Below, in pieces: positions 44,175 to 53,038 of a stretch of 64,000 nt of DNA. Position 1 is the first letter of the stretch; every line of letters starts with the position of its first letter. Source of the DNA: Bacillus massiliigorillae (GTDB lineage: Bacteria; Bacillota; Bacilli; Bacillales; DSM-1321); contig NZ_HG428743.1 of NCBI RefSeq assembly GCF_000380245.2, forward strand, positions 123,059 to 187,058, in the 5' to 3' direction. Under the pieces are notes generated by a model, which was not told the DNA's origin, did no database searches, and saw only the letters and a program-made list of their open reading frames with translations. A program made the translations under genes and the position numbers.

Positions 44175-44220
44175 AAAAGCAGTGGATTTCATATGCGAAA
44201 TCACACTGCTTTTATCTTTT
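44175..44220 (+). terminator. Terminator after the SH3 gene
   Basis: AAAAGCAGTG (44175-44184) pairs with CACTGCTTTT (44204-44213), with an inner GATTTC/GAAATC stem, followed by ATCTTTTTC. Confidence 0.8.
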
Positions 44221-44242
44221 TCATAAAGCTATCAAATAAAAT

Positions 44243-44536
44243 TTAAACTCCAAACGAAAATGCATTTTTCTCAAAACATATGATTTCATCGGTATTTTTG
44301 ATAATAATATCAAAATGCCGACTATACGGGTGCATATATATTTCGAACTGAATTCGACGTTCATCATGAGATTGCCTTAAATAATTGATATCGACCCCTC
44401 TTTCAACAATATCACGAGTAGACCTTCTTATTAATTCTGTTTCTCCATATGCTCCATGCCCTGAAATGCCAATAACAATCTGTTCACCTGTCATACAGTG
44501 CCAACTTAAAATTTCTTTTAGTAACTTATCCATCAT
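44243..44536 (-). CDS. Conserved hypothetical protein (97 aa)
   Basis: It starts at MMDKLL behind GAAGGGG. A soluble alpha/beta pattern: an N-terminal helix, TGEQIVIGISGHGAYGETEL (glycine-rich), then a basic middle and QFEIYMHPYSRHFDIIIKNT. No signal peptide or membrane helix. I do not recognise it, and no neighbour suggests a role. Confidence 0.6.
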   Translation of the reverse strand: MMDKLLKEILSWHCMTGEQIVIGISGHGAYGETELIRRSTRDIVERGVDINYLRQSHDERRIQFEIYMHPYSRHFDIIIKNTDEIICFEKNAFSFGV

Positions 44537-44655
44537 TTTTTCCCCTTCAGATTTTTGAATTAGTAGCACTACTTTTCCAAATTTTTATTGTTTAAATTTT
44601 TATTAATTTTGATATAATCTTTAATCTCGAATTAAGTTAAAAAGGGTTAGGTGTT

Positions 44656-45351
44656 ATGAGAAAAAAGACGATTCTATCAATAATAGGAATTTCTGCTATT
44701 ATATTAGCGTTTTGGTACTTTAGACATCTTTCTAAAGAAGTGCAAGTTTTAAAAGAAACAACATTAAGTGTAAAAGACTCTGTCACATTTAAAGATCATA
44801 TTAAAAATGCTAATGCTCAATATGACATAAAGACAGATACTATTAACCTTGATCTCAATCTTAATGATGCATATGACGAACTCAATGTCATCAAACAATT
44901 TTGTATCTTAGAATACTTCCATAAGCAAATTCGATACTATATGCGCAATACTAGTGCCAATTCTCACATGAAAAATTCCAAAGTAAAGTTAAGTGCTAAA
45001 TCTTCTGTCAATAACTACTACTTCACTAATGTTGTACCAAATGGAAATGCATTTACAAAGAGTGTAAGTACCTTCTATTGCAACGGTAAGAAAACATATA
45101 CTTCTTGTATGTTCAAACAACAGAGGAACAAATACTTGGCTGACTTACCAGAAAAAAGTGATAAAGAGATACTTGAATATGCTACTAGCTTTTTTAATTT
45201 AGTTACACACTTTGGTAAATACTACGACCCTTCAAATGATTCTTTAATCATAGTGGATGCAGTGTGTAAAAAATTCAATATCACGCCAAAAGAATACAGT
45301 AAAATTTATCAAACCTATCTGTTAGGTATGTTGGATGCTTCAATAATTTAA
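44656..45351 (+). CDS. Paralog 5 of the new membrane-anchored family (231 aa)
   Basis: The closest relative of paralog 1: an N-terminal helix (about 5-20), then VTFKDHIKNANAQYDIKTDT, KQFCILEYFHKQIRYYMRN, STFYCNGKKTYTSCMFKQ and ILEYATSFFNLVTHFGKYYD, ending KKFNITPKEYSKIYQTYLLG. It differs in having four cysteines where paralog 1 has Ser/Lys/Gly. AGGGTTAGGTG precedes the ATG; TATAAT lies about 45 bases upstream. The terminator stem GGATGC/GCATCC begins inside the last codons (45333-45360). Confidence 0.8.
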   Translation: MRKKTILSIIGISAIILAFWYFRHLSKEVQVLKETTLSVKDSVTFKDHIKNANAQYDIKTDTINLDLNLNDAYDELNVIKQFCILEYFHKQIRYYMRNTSANSHMKNSKVKLSAKSSVNNYYFTNVVPNGNAFTKSVSTFYCNGKKTYTSCMFKQQRNKYLADLPEKSDKEILEYATSFFNLVTHFGKYYDPSNDSLIIVDAVCKKFNITPKEYSKIYQTYLLGMLDASII

Positions 45352-45368
45352 GATGCATCCTTTTTTTG
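45333..45368 (+). terminator. Terminator overlapping the 3' end of paralog 5
   Basis: GGATGC (45333-45338) pairs with GCATCC (45355-45360), followed by seven T. Confidence 0.7.
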
Positions 45369-45796
45369 CAAAATCACCCTTGTGTTTCCTTATTCACGAG
45401 TTATTATGTGGTTTAGCCAAATAAAACAAGCCTTAGAGATTATTCCAAGGCAAAAGTATCGTGCTTTTATAAACATCATTTTATTTCAAATCAACAATTA
45501 ACAAATTTTTTCTTTTTTATTTTAGAAAACAACATGAAACCCTACTTCATTACCCTCTGCTATGTATTCGTTATATAGAGTTTTTAAAATTTTTTTACTC
45601 ATTTTAAATACGTTTTGAAGCATTTGCAAAGATTACTATGAATTGGAGAGAATTACGGTCAGTTTAGTGGCATTTGTCACTCTTAATTTATACCTTTTTT
45701 CTGAACAGCTTTCTACATTTTGATTAAGAATATTTTTGTTGGTTAGATTTGTTATGCTAATCCAACTAATTTTGTAAATAGATACAATAAATTATT
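45369..45796. other. Empty AT-rich gap
   Basis: About 430 bases with no convincing gene, hairpin or repeat on either strand. Confidence 0.4.
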
Positions 45797-45870
45797 GGGT
45801 GCTTTAATACATTAAGGAACTGTAAATGCAGTTCCTTTTCTTATGCAGCTAACGGAGCAGGATAGTTTAA
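45797..45870 (-). repeat. Dispersed bcr-like repeat, copy H (reverse orientation)
   Basis: GGGTGCTTTA at the left, GGAACTG-TAAATG-CAGTTCC hairpin followed by TTTTC, then TTATGCAGCTAACGGAGCAG. This is copy I turned round, and the U-tract is on the plus strand, so it can terminate plus-strand transcription. Confidence 0.6.
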
Positions 45871-46001
45871 TAGGAAAAAATAATCGAGCTGTTTTTTTAT
45901 TTCGATTCCTCTACTTTGACAAAGTAATATCAAACTATACTCTAAATTTATAATTAAAATTAAATTATTACAGAATAACAACATTGAAAGAGAGCTTTGC
46001 T

Positions 46002-46691
46002 ATGAGGAATTATATTCGTTTTATACTCCTTTTTCTAGTATTAATATTAGTAGGATTCATCTCTATTTCTCAAAGCGAAAATGCTGTATTGGTGAAGAAA
46101 GCTTTTGAGGTCGTCATGGGAAATGCACATACATTTAATAAAATGTTTTCTATACGAGATGTGCAAGTCAAAAAAGGGAATATTGATATTGAAGTAGAAA
46201 AAACGATAGATAAAGAATACACTACTTTTGAATACTTTTTTGTATTAAATAGTATAAGTAAGGATTATAGATTTACCCTTCAAAAAGTTTTTCAAAGTCA
46301 ATTAGACAGAACCAACATATCTATTCATTTTCAAGTAAATTCGGATATTTTTACATTTCAGAGTGAATTGCCTATAAAAACGGTTATAGATACTGCTCAG
46401 TGTACCTTTAAAAAAAATGATAAAGTCATATATACCACTGCGGATTTCAAAAGAGAAATAGAGAAACTTTATGCTCAATCAAAAGTGGAGAAAATAAATG
46501 GATATGATGATTTTATAATTTATCAATATCAGAAGAGATTCTTTAACATCTTAACTAAAAAAGGTAAAGACTTTCATCCAGAAAAAGATGTAGAATTAAT
46601 TAGGAATGCCACAATGGTCAAATTTCAGATCACACCACAGGATGTTACTAATAGTTATCTTAAATACGAATATTCTCCCCTTGTACCGTAG
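46002..46691 (+). CDS. Paralog 6 of the new membrane-anchored family (229 aa)
   Basis: The most diverged copy. I start it at the ATG at 46002 (GAAAGAGAG upstream) rather than the TTG at 45984. An N-terminal helix (about 5-22) precedes YTTFEYFFVLNSISKDYRFT, CTFKKNDKVIYTTADFKREI, YQYQKRFFNILTKKGKDFHP and VKFQITPQDVTNSYLKYEY, which align with the same blocks in the other five. It lies 650 bases after paralog 5, the only place where two copies are neighbours. Confidence 0.75.
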   Translation: MRNYIRFILLFLVLILVGFISISQSENAVLVKKAFEVVMGNAHTFNKMFSIRDVQVKKGNIDIEVEKTIDKEYTTFEYFFVLNSISKDYRFTLQKVFQSQLDRTNISIHFQVNSDIFTFQSELPIKTVIDTAQCTFKKNDKVIYTTADFKREIEKLYAQSKVEKINGYDDFIIYQYQKRFFNILTKKGKDFHPEKDVELIRNATMVKFQITPQDVTNSYLKYEYSPLVP

Positions 46692-46979
46692 CCACATAAA
46701 AAAAATGTGCAGAGATAATAAACTTGTTTAACAAATCTTATTTCACTATCGGGGCAGCATTTCTGTAATGAATTAAACAGTATAAGTTTGTGAATAAATG
46801 TACTTAAATAAACGGGTGTGTTAGCGAAAGAAGAATTAATTGATTTTAAGTCTAAGTTCTTCGAAAAAAGGGAGCAATTGTTGAACATGAAGTAAAAGGG
46901 CGATATATATTAGTCTCATGTCTAATATGTATCACTTTTTATTTTTTTGACTTTTTACAATTTAGGTCTTGATAATAAA

Positions 46980-47294
46980 TTAAACAACTTTAAAAGCATT
47001 GCTACATTTAGATTCTTCTTTTAGTTGTTTTATTTGATCCTTACCGATTATTCTGATATTATTGAAAATTCGTATCCTTTCTTGATCTTTAACCTCCGAG
47101 TAATGTTGCCAGGTAACTTTTGCATTTGAATGTCTTAAAAGGTCTTTAACAGCTTGTAACTCAATTCCCTTGGATATCATATCTGTAGCTAATGTTCTTC
47201 GAAATTGATGGGCAGTTAGATTAAAAAATCCACCATTACTATCCCTAACAGGATAACAACTATCCCGGTAACTGATTTTATATGTATAATACAT
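46980..47294 (-). pseudogene. C-terminal remnant of a tyrosine recombinase (phage integrase)
   Basis: 104 residues with HQFRRTLATDMISKGIELQA, the HxxR catalytic pair, then VKDLLRHSNAKVTWQHYSEV with the late His and the Tyr nucleophile. The first catalytic Arg and the N-terminal domains are gone, so the protein cannot be active. It marks an old integration event. Confidence 0.75.
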
Positions 47295-47430
47295 GAAAAA
47301 TCATACATAACATAAAGTTTACAAATCAATATCAAACTAAATTAGATTTTATATGATTAATAATTTCCAATCTTAATATATATATACGCCGTTTTTTGTT
47401 ATATAGCTAGTTTCCTCTTATAGCTGCACA

Positions 47431-47466
47431 AAAGATAGGAGCCAACCATAGCTCCTATCTTTTGTG
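47431..47466 (-). terminator. Terminator of the DUF4177-like gene
   Basis: AAAGATAGGAGC (47431-47442) pairs with GCTCCTATCTTT (47451-47462). It lies 8 bases beyond the stop at 47471. Confidence 0.85.
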
Positions 47467-47470
47467 TACT

Positions 47471-47617
47471 CTAATCCTGTATTTCTCTTTTGAAATAATG
47501 CCAAATCCACCACGTACTTACTAATTCCCAACCTTGTTGCCCATATTCGTTAAGTATTCTTGAAGTCCTTTCTTCTCCACCTAAAATGGATACACATTTA
47601 TATTCAAACTTTTTCAT
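47471..47617 (-). CDS. DUF4177-like small protein (48 aa)
   Basis: A short frame with GTAGGGT before the ATG: MKKFEYKCVSILGGEERTSR, then ILNEYGQQGWELVSTWWIW and a basic end. The KFEYKCV...LNEYGxxGWELVS pattern is the DUF4177 signature (about 50-60 aa, a ferredoxin-like mini-domain). Function unknown. A clean terminator follows, which supports a real gene. Confidence 0.72.
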   Translation of the reverse strand: MKKFEYKCVSILGGEERTSRILNEYGQQGWELVSTWWIWHYFKREIQD

Positions 47618-47659
47618 ACCCTACACCACTTTTCCATTTACAGTCTCTTAAGCAGTTTA

Positions 47660-48108
47660 TTACTCAATAGGCACTAATATTTCACACAAATGATTATCAA
47701 TCATGTGCGAAGTATATCTTTCTACAACTGGTTGCTTTTTCATTGATAAATTTTTTTTTCAATTTCGCCAAAAAGATTGCCCCAAAATTCGTTGATTGCT
47801 TCTTTTGTATGATCGAGCAGGAAAACAGCGTACTTTCCACCAGAGAATGTACCCAGTTGAGCTGGTTCTGTCACCTTAAAATCCTGATTTATCATCACGC
47901 AAACGTCATAACGACACTCTTCTTTAGGCGTAATATTCGGGTTATCTTGAGGTATACCTAAAATAGTCGAATCATCTAATACACCATTCACCTGCGCCCA
48001 CTCTTTAAAGGATTCCATCCGTTCTTTATTTTGTTTGCCACCATATTCTCCAACACTACGAAAATAAGCAATCTTTGATTCAGCAATTTCTTCAATAGTC
48101 ATTTTCAT
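47660..48108 (-). pseudogene. GyrI-like (SbmC) effector-binding protein, frameshifted in an A9 run
   Basis: The intact frame gives 122 residues (IEEIAESKIAYFRSVGEYGG, TVTEPAQLG-like core, NEFWGNLFGEIEKKIYQ) ending at 47740. The expected GyrI C-terminus lies just beyond in another frame: KKQPVVERYTSHMIDNHL, then CEILVPIE and TAA at 47660. Restoring one A in the A9 run (47751-47759) joins both. Members bind small toxic molecules or modulate gyrase. It is either a real mutation, slippage or a base-calling error. Confidence 0.75.
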
Positions 48109-48456
48109 CTTTTATTCCTCCCTTCATTGATAAGGTACTTCTATATAAAATGTATTTCAAATAATTTTTTAAAATATTTTGTTATTTGTTATTTCAAGAC
48201 AGTATTTTTAAAATTTTGGATATTTTTCCCTTTCTTTTCGTTTAAGCCACAAAAAAAAACCTTTGAAATTATTGAATTAAAAGACAGACACCTAGTATGA
48301 ACTGTTTTTCTAATAACTATCAAAGGTTTAATTTCATTATGTAGTTTCACATTTTGTGCAAAAAATAGTAATGAAAAGATTAATAAAGTAAATTTACGAT
48401 TAAAATAACAAATATGATGACTAGTAGCAACGATTAGATAATAAAATATATTCCAA
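48109..48456. other. Gap with a long-range inverted repeat
   Basis: AAACCTTTGA (about 48258) and TCAAAGGTTT (about 48321) could pair across a 53-base loop. Nothing else is evident. Confidence 0.35.
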
Positions 48457-48789
48457 CTATCGTGGTTTTGTTATAGTAATTTCTAAACTATTACCTTTAG
48501 CTAATAAAGTACAGAATTCTTCAACAGACCATTCAGAAGGAATCCTCTCAATAACTTCTTGCTCGATCACTTCTAAACTATTTTGACATACTTCTAGTTT
48601 GTAAATGGGGCCAACACCGTTGATTTGTTTAAGAACAGTTATACATGACTGATTTTCATGAAGTACTTTTTTAGCGAGTTCAATAATCTCTTGAAGAGCG
48701 TACTCTGGTACAGAGTCTTTAAAGCGAAGAATATCTATAAGTGCATTACGAAAACTAGTATTTTGTTCTATTATTCTATCTACATTCAA
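48457..48789 (-). CDS. Hypothetical soluble protein (110 aa)
   Basis: It starts at a TTG with AGGAGG 6 bases upstream, a strong site. Predicted helix-rich front (FRNALIDILRFKDSVPEYAL, QEIIELAKKVLHE), then a beta part (VGPIYKLEVCQNSLEVIEQ), ending in ITITKPR. No signal peptide or membrane helix. The family is not recognised. Confidence 0.65.
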   Translation of the reverse strand: MNVDRIIEQNTSFRNALIDILRFKDSVPEYALQEIIELAKKVLHENQSCITVLKQINGVGPIYKLEVCQNSLEVIEQEVIERIPSEWSVEEFCTLLAKGNSLEITITKPR

Positions 48790-49153
48790 ATTACTTCCTC
48801 CTACGTCTACATAATTGATTATTCTTTAACTATTGAGTAACCAATTATATTAATAAAATTAATCTTTACATTAGTGTGCAAAATTTAACAATAACACCTG
48901 CAATATCAATTATTCTTAAACTTGCTTCATAGACATAGTAAAATCTAACTAAATTTACGATTTCATTATACATATTCAATTTTTATTTTAATAGATAATT
49001 TTCTGATTTAATATGATGAATTATTATATTATGAACACTTTTAAAACTATAATACTTATTAGCATAACTTGATTGATTGTTTTATCATCATTCTATGCTT
49101 GATGGTTCTTGCATGGATAACTTGTTTTTTTCAATTTCCCGACGGACAAAAAA
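48790..49153. other. Empty AT-rich gap
   Basis: No gene, repeat or hairpin is visible apart from the terminator at 49154. Confidence 0.4.
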
Positions 49154-49173
49154 GAACTGACTTATGTCAGTTC
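49154..49173 (-). terminator. Terminator of the BlaI/BlaR1-like operon
   Basis: GAACTGAC pairs with GTCAGTTC across TTAT; TTTTTT follows on the minus strand. Confidence 0.85.
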
Positions 49174-49200
49174 CCATGTAAAGCTACTTCTTTTAATGGT

Positions 49201-50436
49201 TTATTTGGACTCTGTATCTGCTATTAAATGATAATCACCAGGGCTCTCTGTTATAACCTCTTTATTTGATGCATCATTAATAGTAATGATATTTCCCTTT
49301 TTAGAGATTTCAAAATCACCTTCCGTTGTTTCTACTAGGAGAGGTTCAATTGTTTCACCTTTCACTTCTTTCCCATTTATTTTAACTGAATGTTGTTCTT
49401 CGCTCTGTAATTTTACATCTTGATTAATCGTTTGATTAGTTGGCTTCTCTACCTGTTTGATGTTTTCTTTCGGCACTTCTGAAGCTTGTCCAGTTGTCGC
49501 AAAAATAGTAATACCTCCAACTACTAATGCACCTGCAAGGGCTACTCCTAAAATCGATGTTTTCTTTAATTTCATGATGGATACAATCCTTTCTTCAATT
49601 CCGTTTTTACTGAAACTATTACAGAGAGGGCTTATTTGCTGGGTTTTTGCAGCCATATTTATAAGCGATAAAGCATATTCTGATTTCGCTTCCTCTCCAA
49701 ATCGTCGAATGACTCTTTCATCACAGGACAGTTCCATATCTCGATTGACGATAAAATACATTACCCACACAAGAGGATTAAACCAATGCAGCGCTAAAAC
49801 AGCCGTCAATAGCACTTTCCACAATACATCCCATCGCTTAATGTGAACATATTCGTGTGCCAACACAAATTGAATGCTTTTTTCATCGCTCCAATCTGTT
49901 GATTTTGGAAAAATTATCACTGGTTTAAACAGCTTGTATGTTAAAGGTGATGTAATTCTATCGGATACAGAGATTTGAATGCTTCTCTTTAGCTTATGCT
50001 TTCGCAGCCATTCATTCAGATAAGCATTATTCTTGATTGGGACTGCGGCTTGAAATTCCCTATATGATCTAACATAAGATACGACAAAGAATAAAGAAAC
50101 CGTGATAGCACCAAGTAACCATATGGCTAGAACCATATCACTCTTCATCAACAGTAGAAGCTGACTGTACAAGGGATTTGGCGTTTGAGAACCTTGAACA
50201 GCACCTTGTATATGGCTAGAACCCTCTACATTCGTGAAATAAGCAAACAAATTGTGCAGCAATGACTGAACATCAAATCTTGAATAGAAAGAATAGGGAA
50301 TGGTCAGCTTTAAGGCAACAATGCCCCAAAGAAGTAAAAACGTTACTCTTGGTAGCTTATTGATGACTAAAAACCTCACCAATATGACAACAACAAGTAG
50401 AATCGAAGCGTCTAAACTCATGCGTATAATATTCAT
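49201..50436 (-). CDS. BlaR1/MecR1-family M56 membrane peptidase
   Basis: 411 residues from the ATG at 50436 (GTGAGGA upstream). Four membrane helices surround a cytosolic zinc-protease domain with HEYVH (near residue 200) and the downstream glutamate region NRDMELSCDE. The last helix (about 300-320) is followed by only about 95 outside residues. These do not form the penicillin-binding sensor of true BlaR1 but a beta-rich tail (HSVKINGKEVKGETIEPLL). It should cleave the adjacent BlaI-type repressor in response to an unknown outside signal. Confidence 0.88.
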   Translation of the reverse strand: MNIIRMSLDASILLVVVILVRFLVINKLPRVTFLLLWGIVALKLTIPYSFYSRFDVQSLLHNLFAYFTNVEGSSHIQGAVQGSQTPNPLYSQLLLLMKSDMVLAIWLLGAITVSLFFVVSYVRSYREFQAAVPIKNNAYLNEWLRKHKLKRSIQISVSDRITSPLTYKLFKPVIIFPKSTDWSDEKSIQFVLAHEYVHIKRWDVLWKVLLTAVLALHWFNPLVWVMYFIVNRDMELSCDERVIRRFGEEAKSEYALSLINMAAKTQQISPLCNSFSKNGIEERIVSIMKLKKTSILGVALAGALVVGGITIFATTGQASEVPKENIKQVEKPTNQTINQDVKLQSEEQHSVKINGKEVKGETIEPLLVETTEGDFEISKKGNIITINDASNKEVITESPGDYHLIADTESK

Positions 50437-50446
50437 GTTGTATTCC

Positions 50447-50806
50447 TCACTCAAGATCTTTGACAATTTGTTTTAATTTATCAATTTCACTAGATGATAA
50501 TTTTTTTTGGTCTAATAAAGAGGCAAACAGTAAAGATGTTGAACCATCAAACATTTTATCAATCAATTCGGTTGTTTCTTGCTCTTGGATTTGCTCCTTG
50601 GCAATGAGAGGATGACAAACAAAATTCGGTTCAACTCTTTCAATTGCGCCCTTTTTGATACATTTCTTGATGACTGTATACGTCGTATTTTTATTCCAGC
50701 CAATTTGTTCATTCAATATTTGAGAGATTTGTTTGGCTGTCAAATCCCCTTCTTCCCATAAAACATTCATAACCTGTAATTCTGAATCAAATAATTTAAT
50801 TTCCAT
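50447..50806 (-). CDS. BlaI/MecI/CopY-family repressor
   Basis: 119 residues: a winged helix (FDSELQVMNVLWEEGDLTAK, then KNTTYTVIKKCIKKGAIERV) and a C-terminal dimerisation helix. It is cleaved by the partner M56 peptidase in this family. The ATG lies behind AAGGAGTACGCGCGT, a slightly long spacing. It is the first gene of the operon; its own operator and promoter lie at 50859-50904. Confidence 0.92.
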   Translation of the reverse strand: MEIKLFDSELQVMNVLWEEGDLTAKQISQILNEQIGWNKNTTYTVIKKCIKKGAIERVEPNFVCHPLIAKEQIQEQETTELIDKMFDGSTSLLFASLLDQKKLSSSEIDKLKQIVKDLE

Positions 50807-50858
50807 ACGCGCGTACTCCTTACATAAGTAGACTATTGCAATAATTTACTGTAAGTTT

Positions 50859-50904
50859 ATACTACTCCGGTAGTCTGAATAAGTCAAGACTATTTCAGTA
50901 GTCT
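50859..50904 (-). promoter_or_regulatory. Promoter and two BlaI-type operators
   Basis: Minus-strand TTGACT (50882-50887) and TAGTAT (50859-50864) are 17 bases apart. Dyads ACTACTCCGGTAGT (50861-50874) and AGACTATTTCAGTAGTCT (50887-50904) carry the ACTAC/GTAGT arms known for BlaI/MecI and overlap both promoter boxes. Confidence 0.82.
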
Positions 50905-51008
50905 GTGGAAATTTTATTGAATTTCTTAATTTATCGCTGTAATTGCTACATGACAAAGGAGAAGATTAAACACATATACCGTCGTGTTCAACCCTCTCTT
51001 TTTTTCTA

Positions 51009-51176
51009 TCAACCATTATTTCTCATATATAATAATTGATTTAGCTTTAATATCCTTTCCTTGTTTTTCCCAGTGATGTGAAGTACTGGATCTATCTCTA
51101 AATCCTTCGCATACGGTACTTTCTTCTTATGTTTGTTTGCAGTCGAGCGAATTTTTGGAGCTAGTAATGGGAAAGT
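51009..51176 (-). pseudogene. Possible gene fragment
   Basis: A protein-like open frame of about 55 codons with no usable start: APKIRSTANKHKKKVPYAKD, LEIDPVLHITGKNKERILKL, then NQLLYMRNNG and stop. The family is not recognised, and it might be chance. Confidence 0.3.
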
Positions 51177-51221
51177 GCTAAACTAAAACAAATTCATTTA
51201 GTGAATAATTGAGGTAGAAAA

Positions 51222-51539
51222 ATGGCTTTAATTTGGTTTTTGATTATTTATGTACTAATTATTTTAGTGTTCAAATTTCATAAAGTGTTTCTTAACAAAA
51301 GATGGATACCGTACTTGCCGGCTATCACCCTCTCCTTCCTGTCGCTTTATTTATTCATCGAATTACGTATTCAGGTGAAGCAAGAGGAGGGTATTAATTA
51401 TCCCCTTTGGACTAATCCAAGTATAACGACAGGGCTGTATTTAATGGTTGTGGTTCCTTTAACCATAATTGGATATGTAGCCGGAATGTGGATTTCGGAT
51501 AATAAAAAAGAGAAAGAAATTAAAAAGAAAAATCATTAA
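51222..51539 (+). CDS. Small membrane protein (105 aa)
   Basis: Three hydrophobic segments (about 2-18, 30-48, 68-92) with the outside loop QVKQEEGINYPLWTNPSITT and a lysine-rich tail (DNKKEKEIKKKNH). GAGGTAG lies 7 bases before the ATG. Function unknown. Confidence 0.65.
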   Translation: MALIWFLIIYVLIILVFKFHKVFLNKRWIPYLPAITLSFLSLYLFIELRIQVKQEEGINYPLWTNPSITTGLYLMVVVPLTIIGYVAGMWISDNKKEKEIKKKNH

Positions 51540-51791
51540 ATGTTCGATTTTGTGTTACAACTATAAATCTAAAAAACTGGTCAGTAATTGAGACATTAAA
51601 AACAACTTTCTCAACGGCCTTAAGAAACTCTGATTGAATAATTAGAGTTTCTTTTTATCGTTCTAAGCCCTCAATCGCTATATATTTCTGTTTTATTGTC
51701 TGTAAAAATTTTTATTCAGGAGGTAACTTAATGACACATTACAAAATTTGTAAATTACGAGTATAATATATTATAAGAACGGGGGAATGAA

Positions 51792-52085
51792 GTGGAAACT
51801 ATTTTATTGCCATTGATGGGCGTTTTTATCATTGCTTCGAACATCATTGCATTTTTCATTTTCAAAAAGAAGAAAAACCTTTATTTATCTGCATTTACCA
51901 TACTCATTCTTGCTTTCGTTTTAGGTGGTTTTGGAGGAGTATTAGCACTATTCATCCTCAATGATGCCTTTGCGATTTTTTACGGATTTCAACTTGGCTA
52001 CTATTTAATCATCAATAGTCTCATCGTATTTCTTCTTGCGATTGTAGTTACAGTTATTAGAAAGTGGAAAAGGCCGATAATATGA
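51792..52085 (+). CDS. Small membrane protein (97 aa)
   Basis: A GTG start behind GGGGGAATGAA. Three hydrophobic segments (about 3-24, 32-54, 64-88), with GGFGGVLALFI in the second. The C-terminus is basic (IRKWKRPII). It resembles the DUF1294-like small membrane proteins in outline only. It is convergent with the protease gene at 52118. Confidence 0.62.
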   Translation: METILLPLMGVFIIASNIIAFFIFKKKKNLYLSAFTILILAFVLGGFGGVLALFILNDAFAIFYGFQLGYYLIINSLIVFLLAIVVTVIRKWKRPII

Positions 52086-52117
52086 ACTTACGTTAACATG
52101 TTATCGTCCTTTTTTAT

Positions 52118-52966
52118 TTATTTTTTTACTTCTAATTGAAGGGAACTCTTTACACTGCTTGTCTCTTTCTTCCCAAATAATACTTTCTTAGGATTTAAAA
52201 CGATTAATATAAGTGCCACTACAGCATATAAAATGGCATTGTATTTGATTAGTTCAATTGCATTTCCACCAATCAAACCGATAAAAAAATTAAAGAATAG
52301 ATGTATTATGATAGGAATAACTAAATTTTTATTCAAGTTGTAAAATGCTGTAATAATAATACTGATTGATATTATAGCAACCATAAAAAAGACTATATAG
52401 TTTATTAGATTAACCCCTATGAATCCTGTAGTAAACCAGACTGGAAAATGCCATAATCCCCACCAAAAACCTAGTATGACTGATGCGCTTAATGGTGAAT
52501 ATCTCTTTTGAAGTTCATTCAAGGCAAATCCTCTCCAACCCAATTCTTCACCTAACGGACCCGCCAATGAGTTTTTAAAAAATAAATATACCAGCATTCC
52601 AAATGATGAAATGGTAAAACTAGAGCTTAACCCGTCATTTTCAGATGCCATTATAACTAGTACTACTATAGCTACGAAGACTTGTATGCTAACGACTACA
52701 GTTATGATTGAAAAATGAAGTCGATTTTTAAATTGCGTTTTTACATACGCAATCAAACTTTGCCCAGGATACATTTTTCTAAAGAGTATAACAAACGCAA
52801 AAGTCGACGACCAAGATGATACGCATAGCATGAAATCAAATACTATGTTAGGTAGCCCTAACAATTTAGTAGCTACCACTAATAAAAAAAGTGGCCAAAA
52901 AATCAAATTTGTTAATAGAATAAAACTTGCTATCGGTCTTTTTAATTTTTTTCTCATCTGAACCAA
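52118..52966 (-). CDS. CPBP-family intramembrane metalloprotease 1
   Basis: 282 residues with eight hydrophobic segments. The CPBP/Abi motifs are intact: LGEELGWRGFAL (EExxxR) and WGLWHFPVWF (His), then a later IIIHLFFNF (His/Asn). The family includes CAAX prenyl-type proteases and proteins linked to bacteriocin self-immunity. It follows the MerR-type regulator gene by about 70 bases in the same direction and is probably controlled by it. Confidence 0.9.
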   Translation of the reverse strand: MVQMRKKLKRPIASFILLTNLIFWPLFLLVVATKLLGLPNIVFDFMLCVSSWSSTFAFVILFRKMYPGQSLIAYVKTQFKNRLHFSIITVVVSIQVFVAIVVLVIMASENDGLSSSFTISSFGMLVYLFFKNSLAGPLGEELGWRGFALNELQKRYSPLSASVILGFWWGLWHFPVWFTTGFIGVNLINYIVFFMVAIISISIIITAFYNLNKNLVIPIIIHLFFNFFIGLIGGNAIELIKYNAILYAVVALILIVLNPKKVLFGKKETSSVKSSLQLEVKK

Positions 52967-53038
52967 TCCTCATTTTGAATTAATACCTTCAAAATAAGTG
53001 TAAACCTAGGAGTTAGACTCAGGTCAATACATATTGCA

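Noticed and set aside
46655..46888. 77-aa minus-strand frame
   Set aside because: Overlaps the end of paralog 6 and has no coding character.
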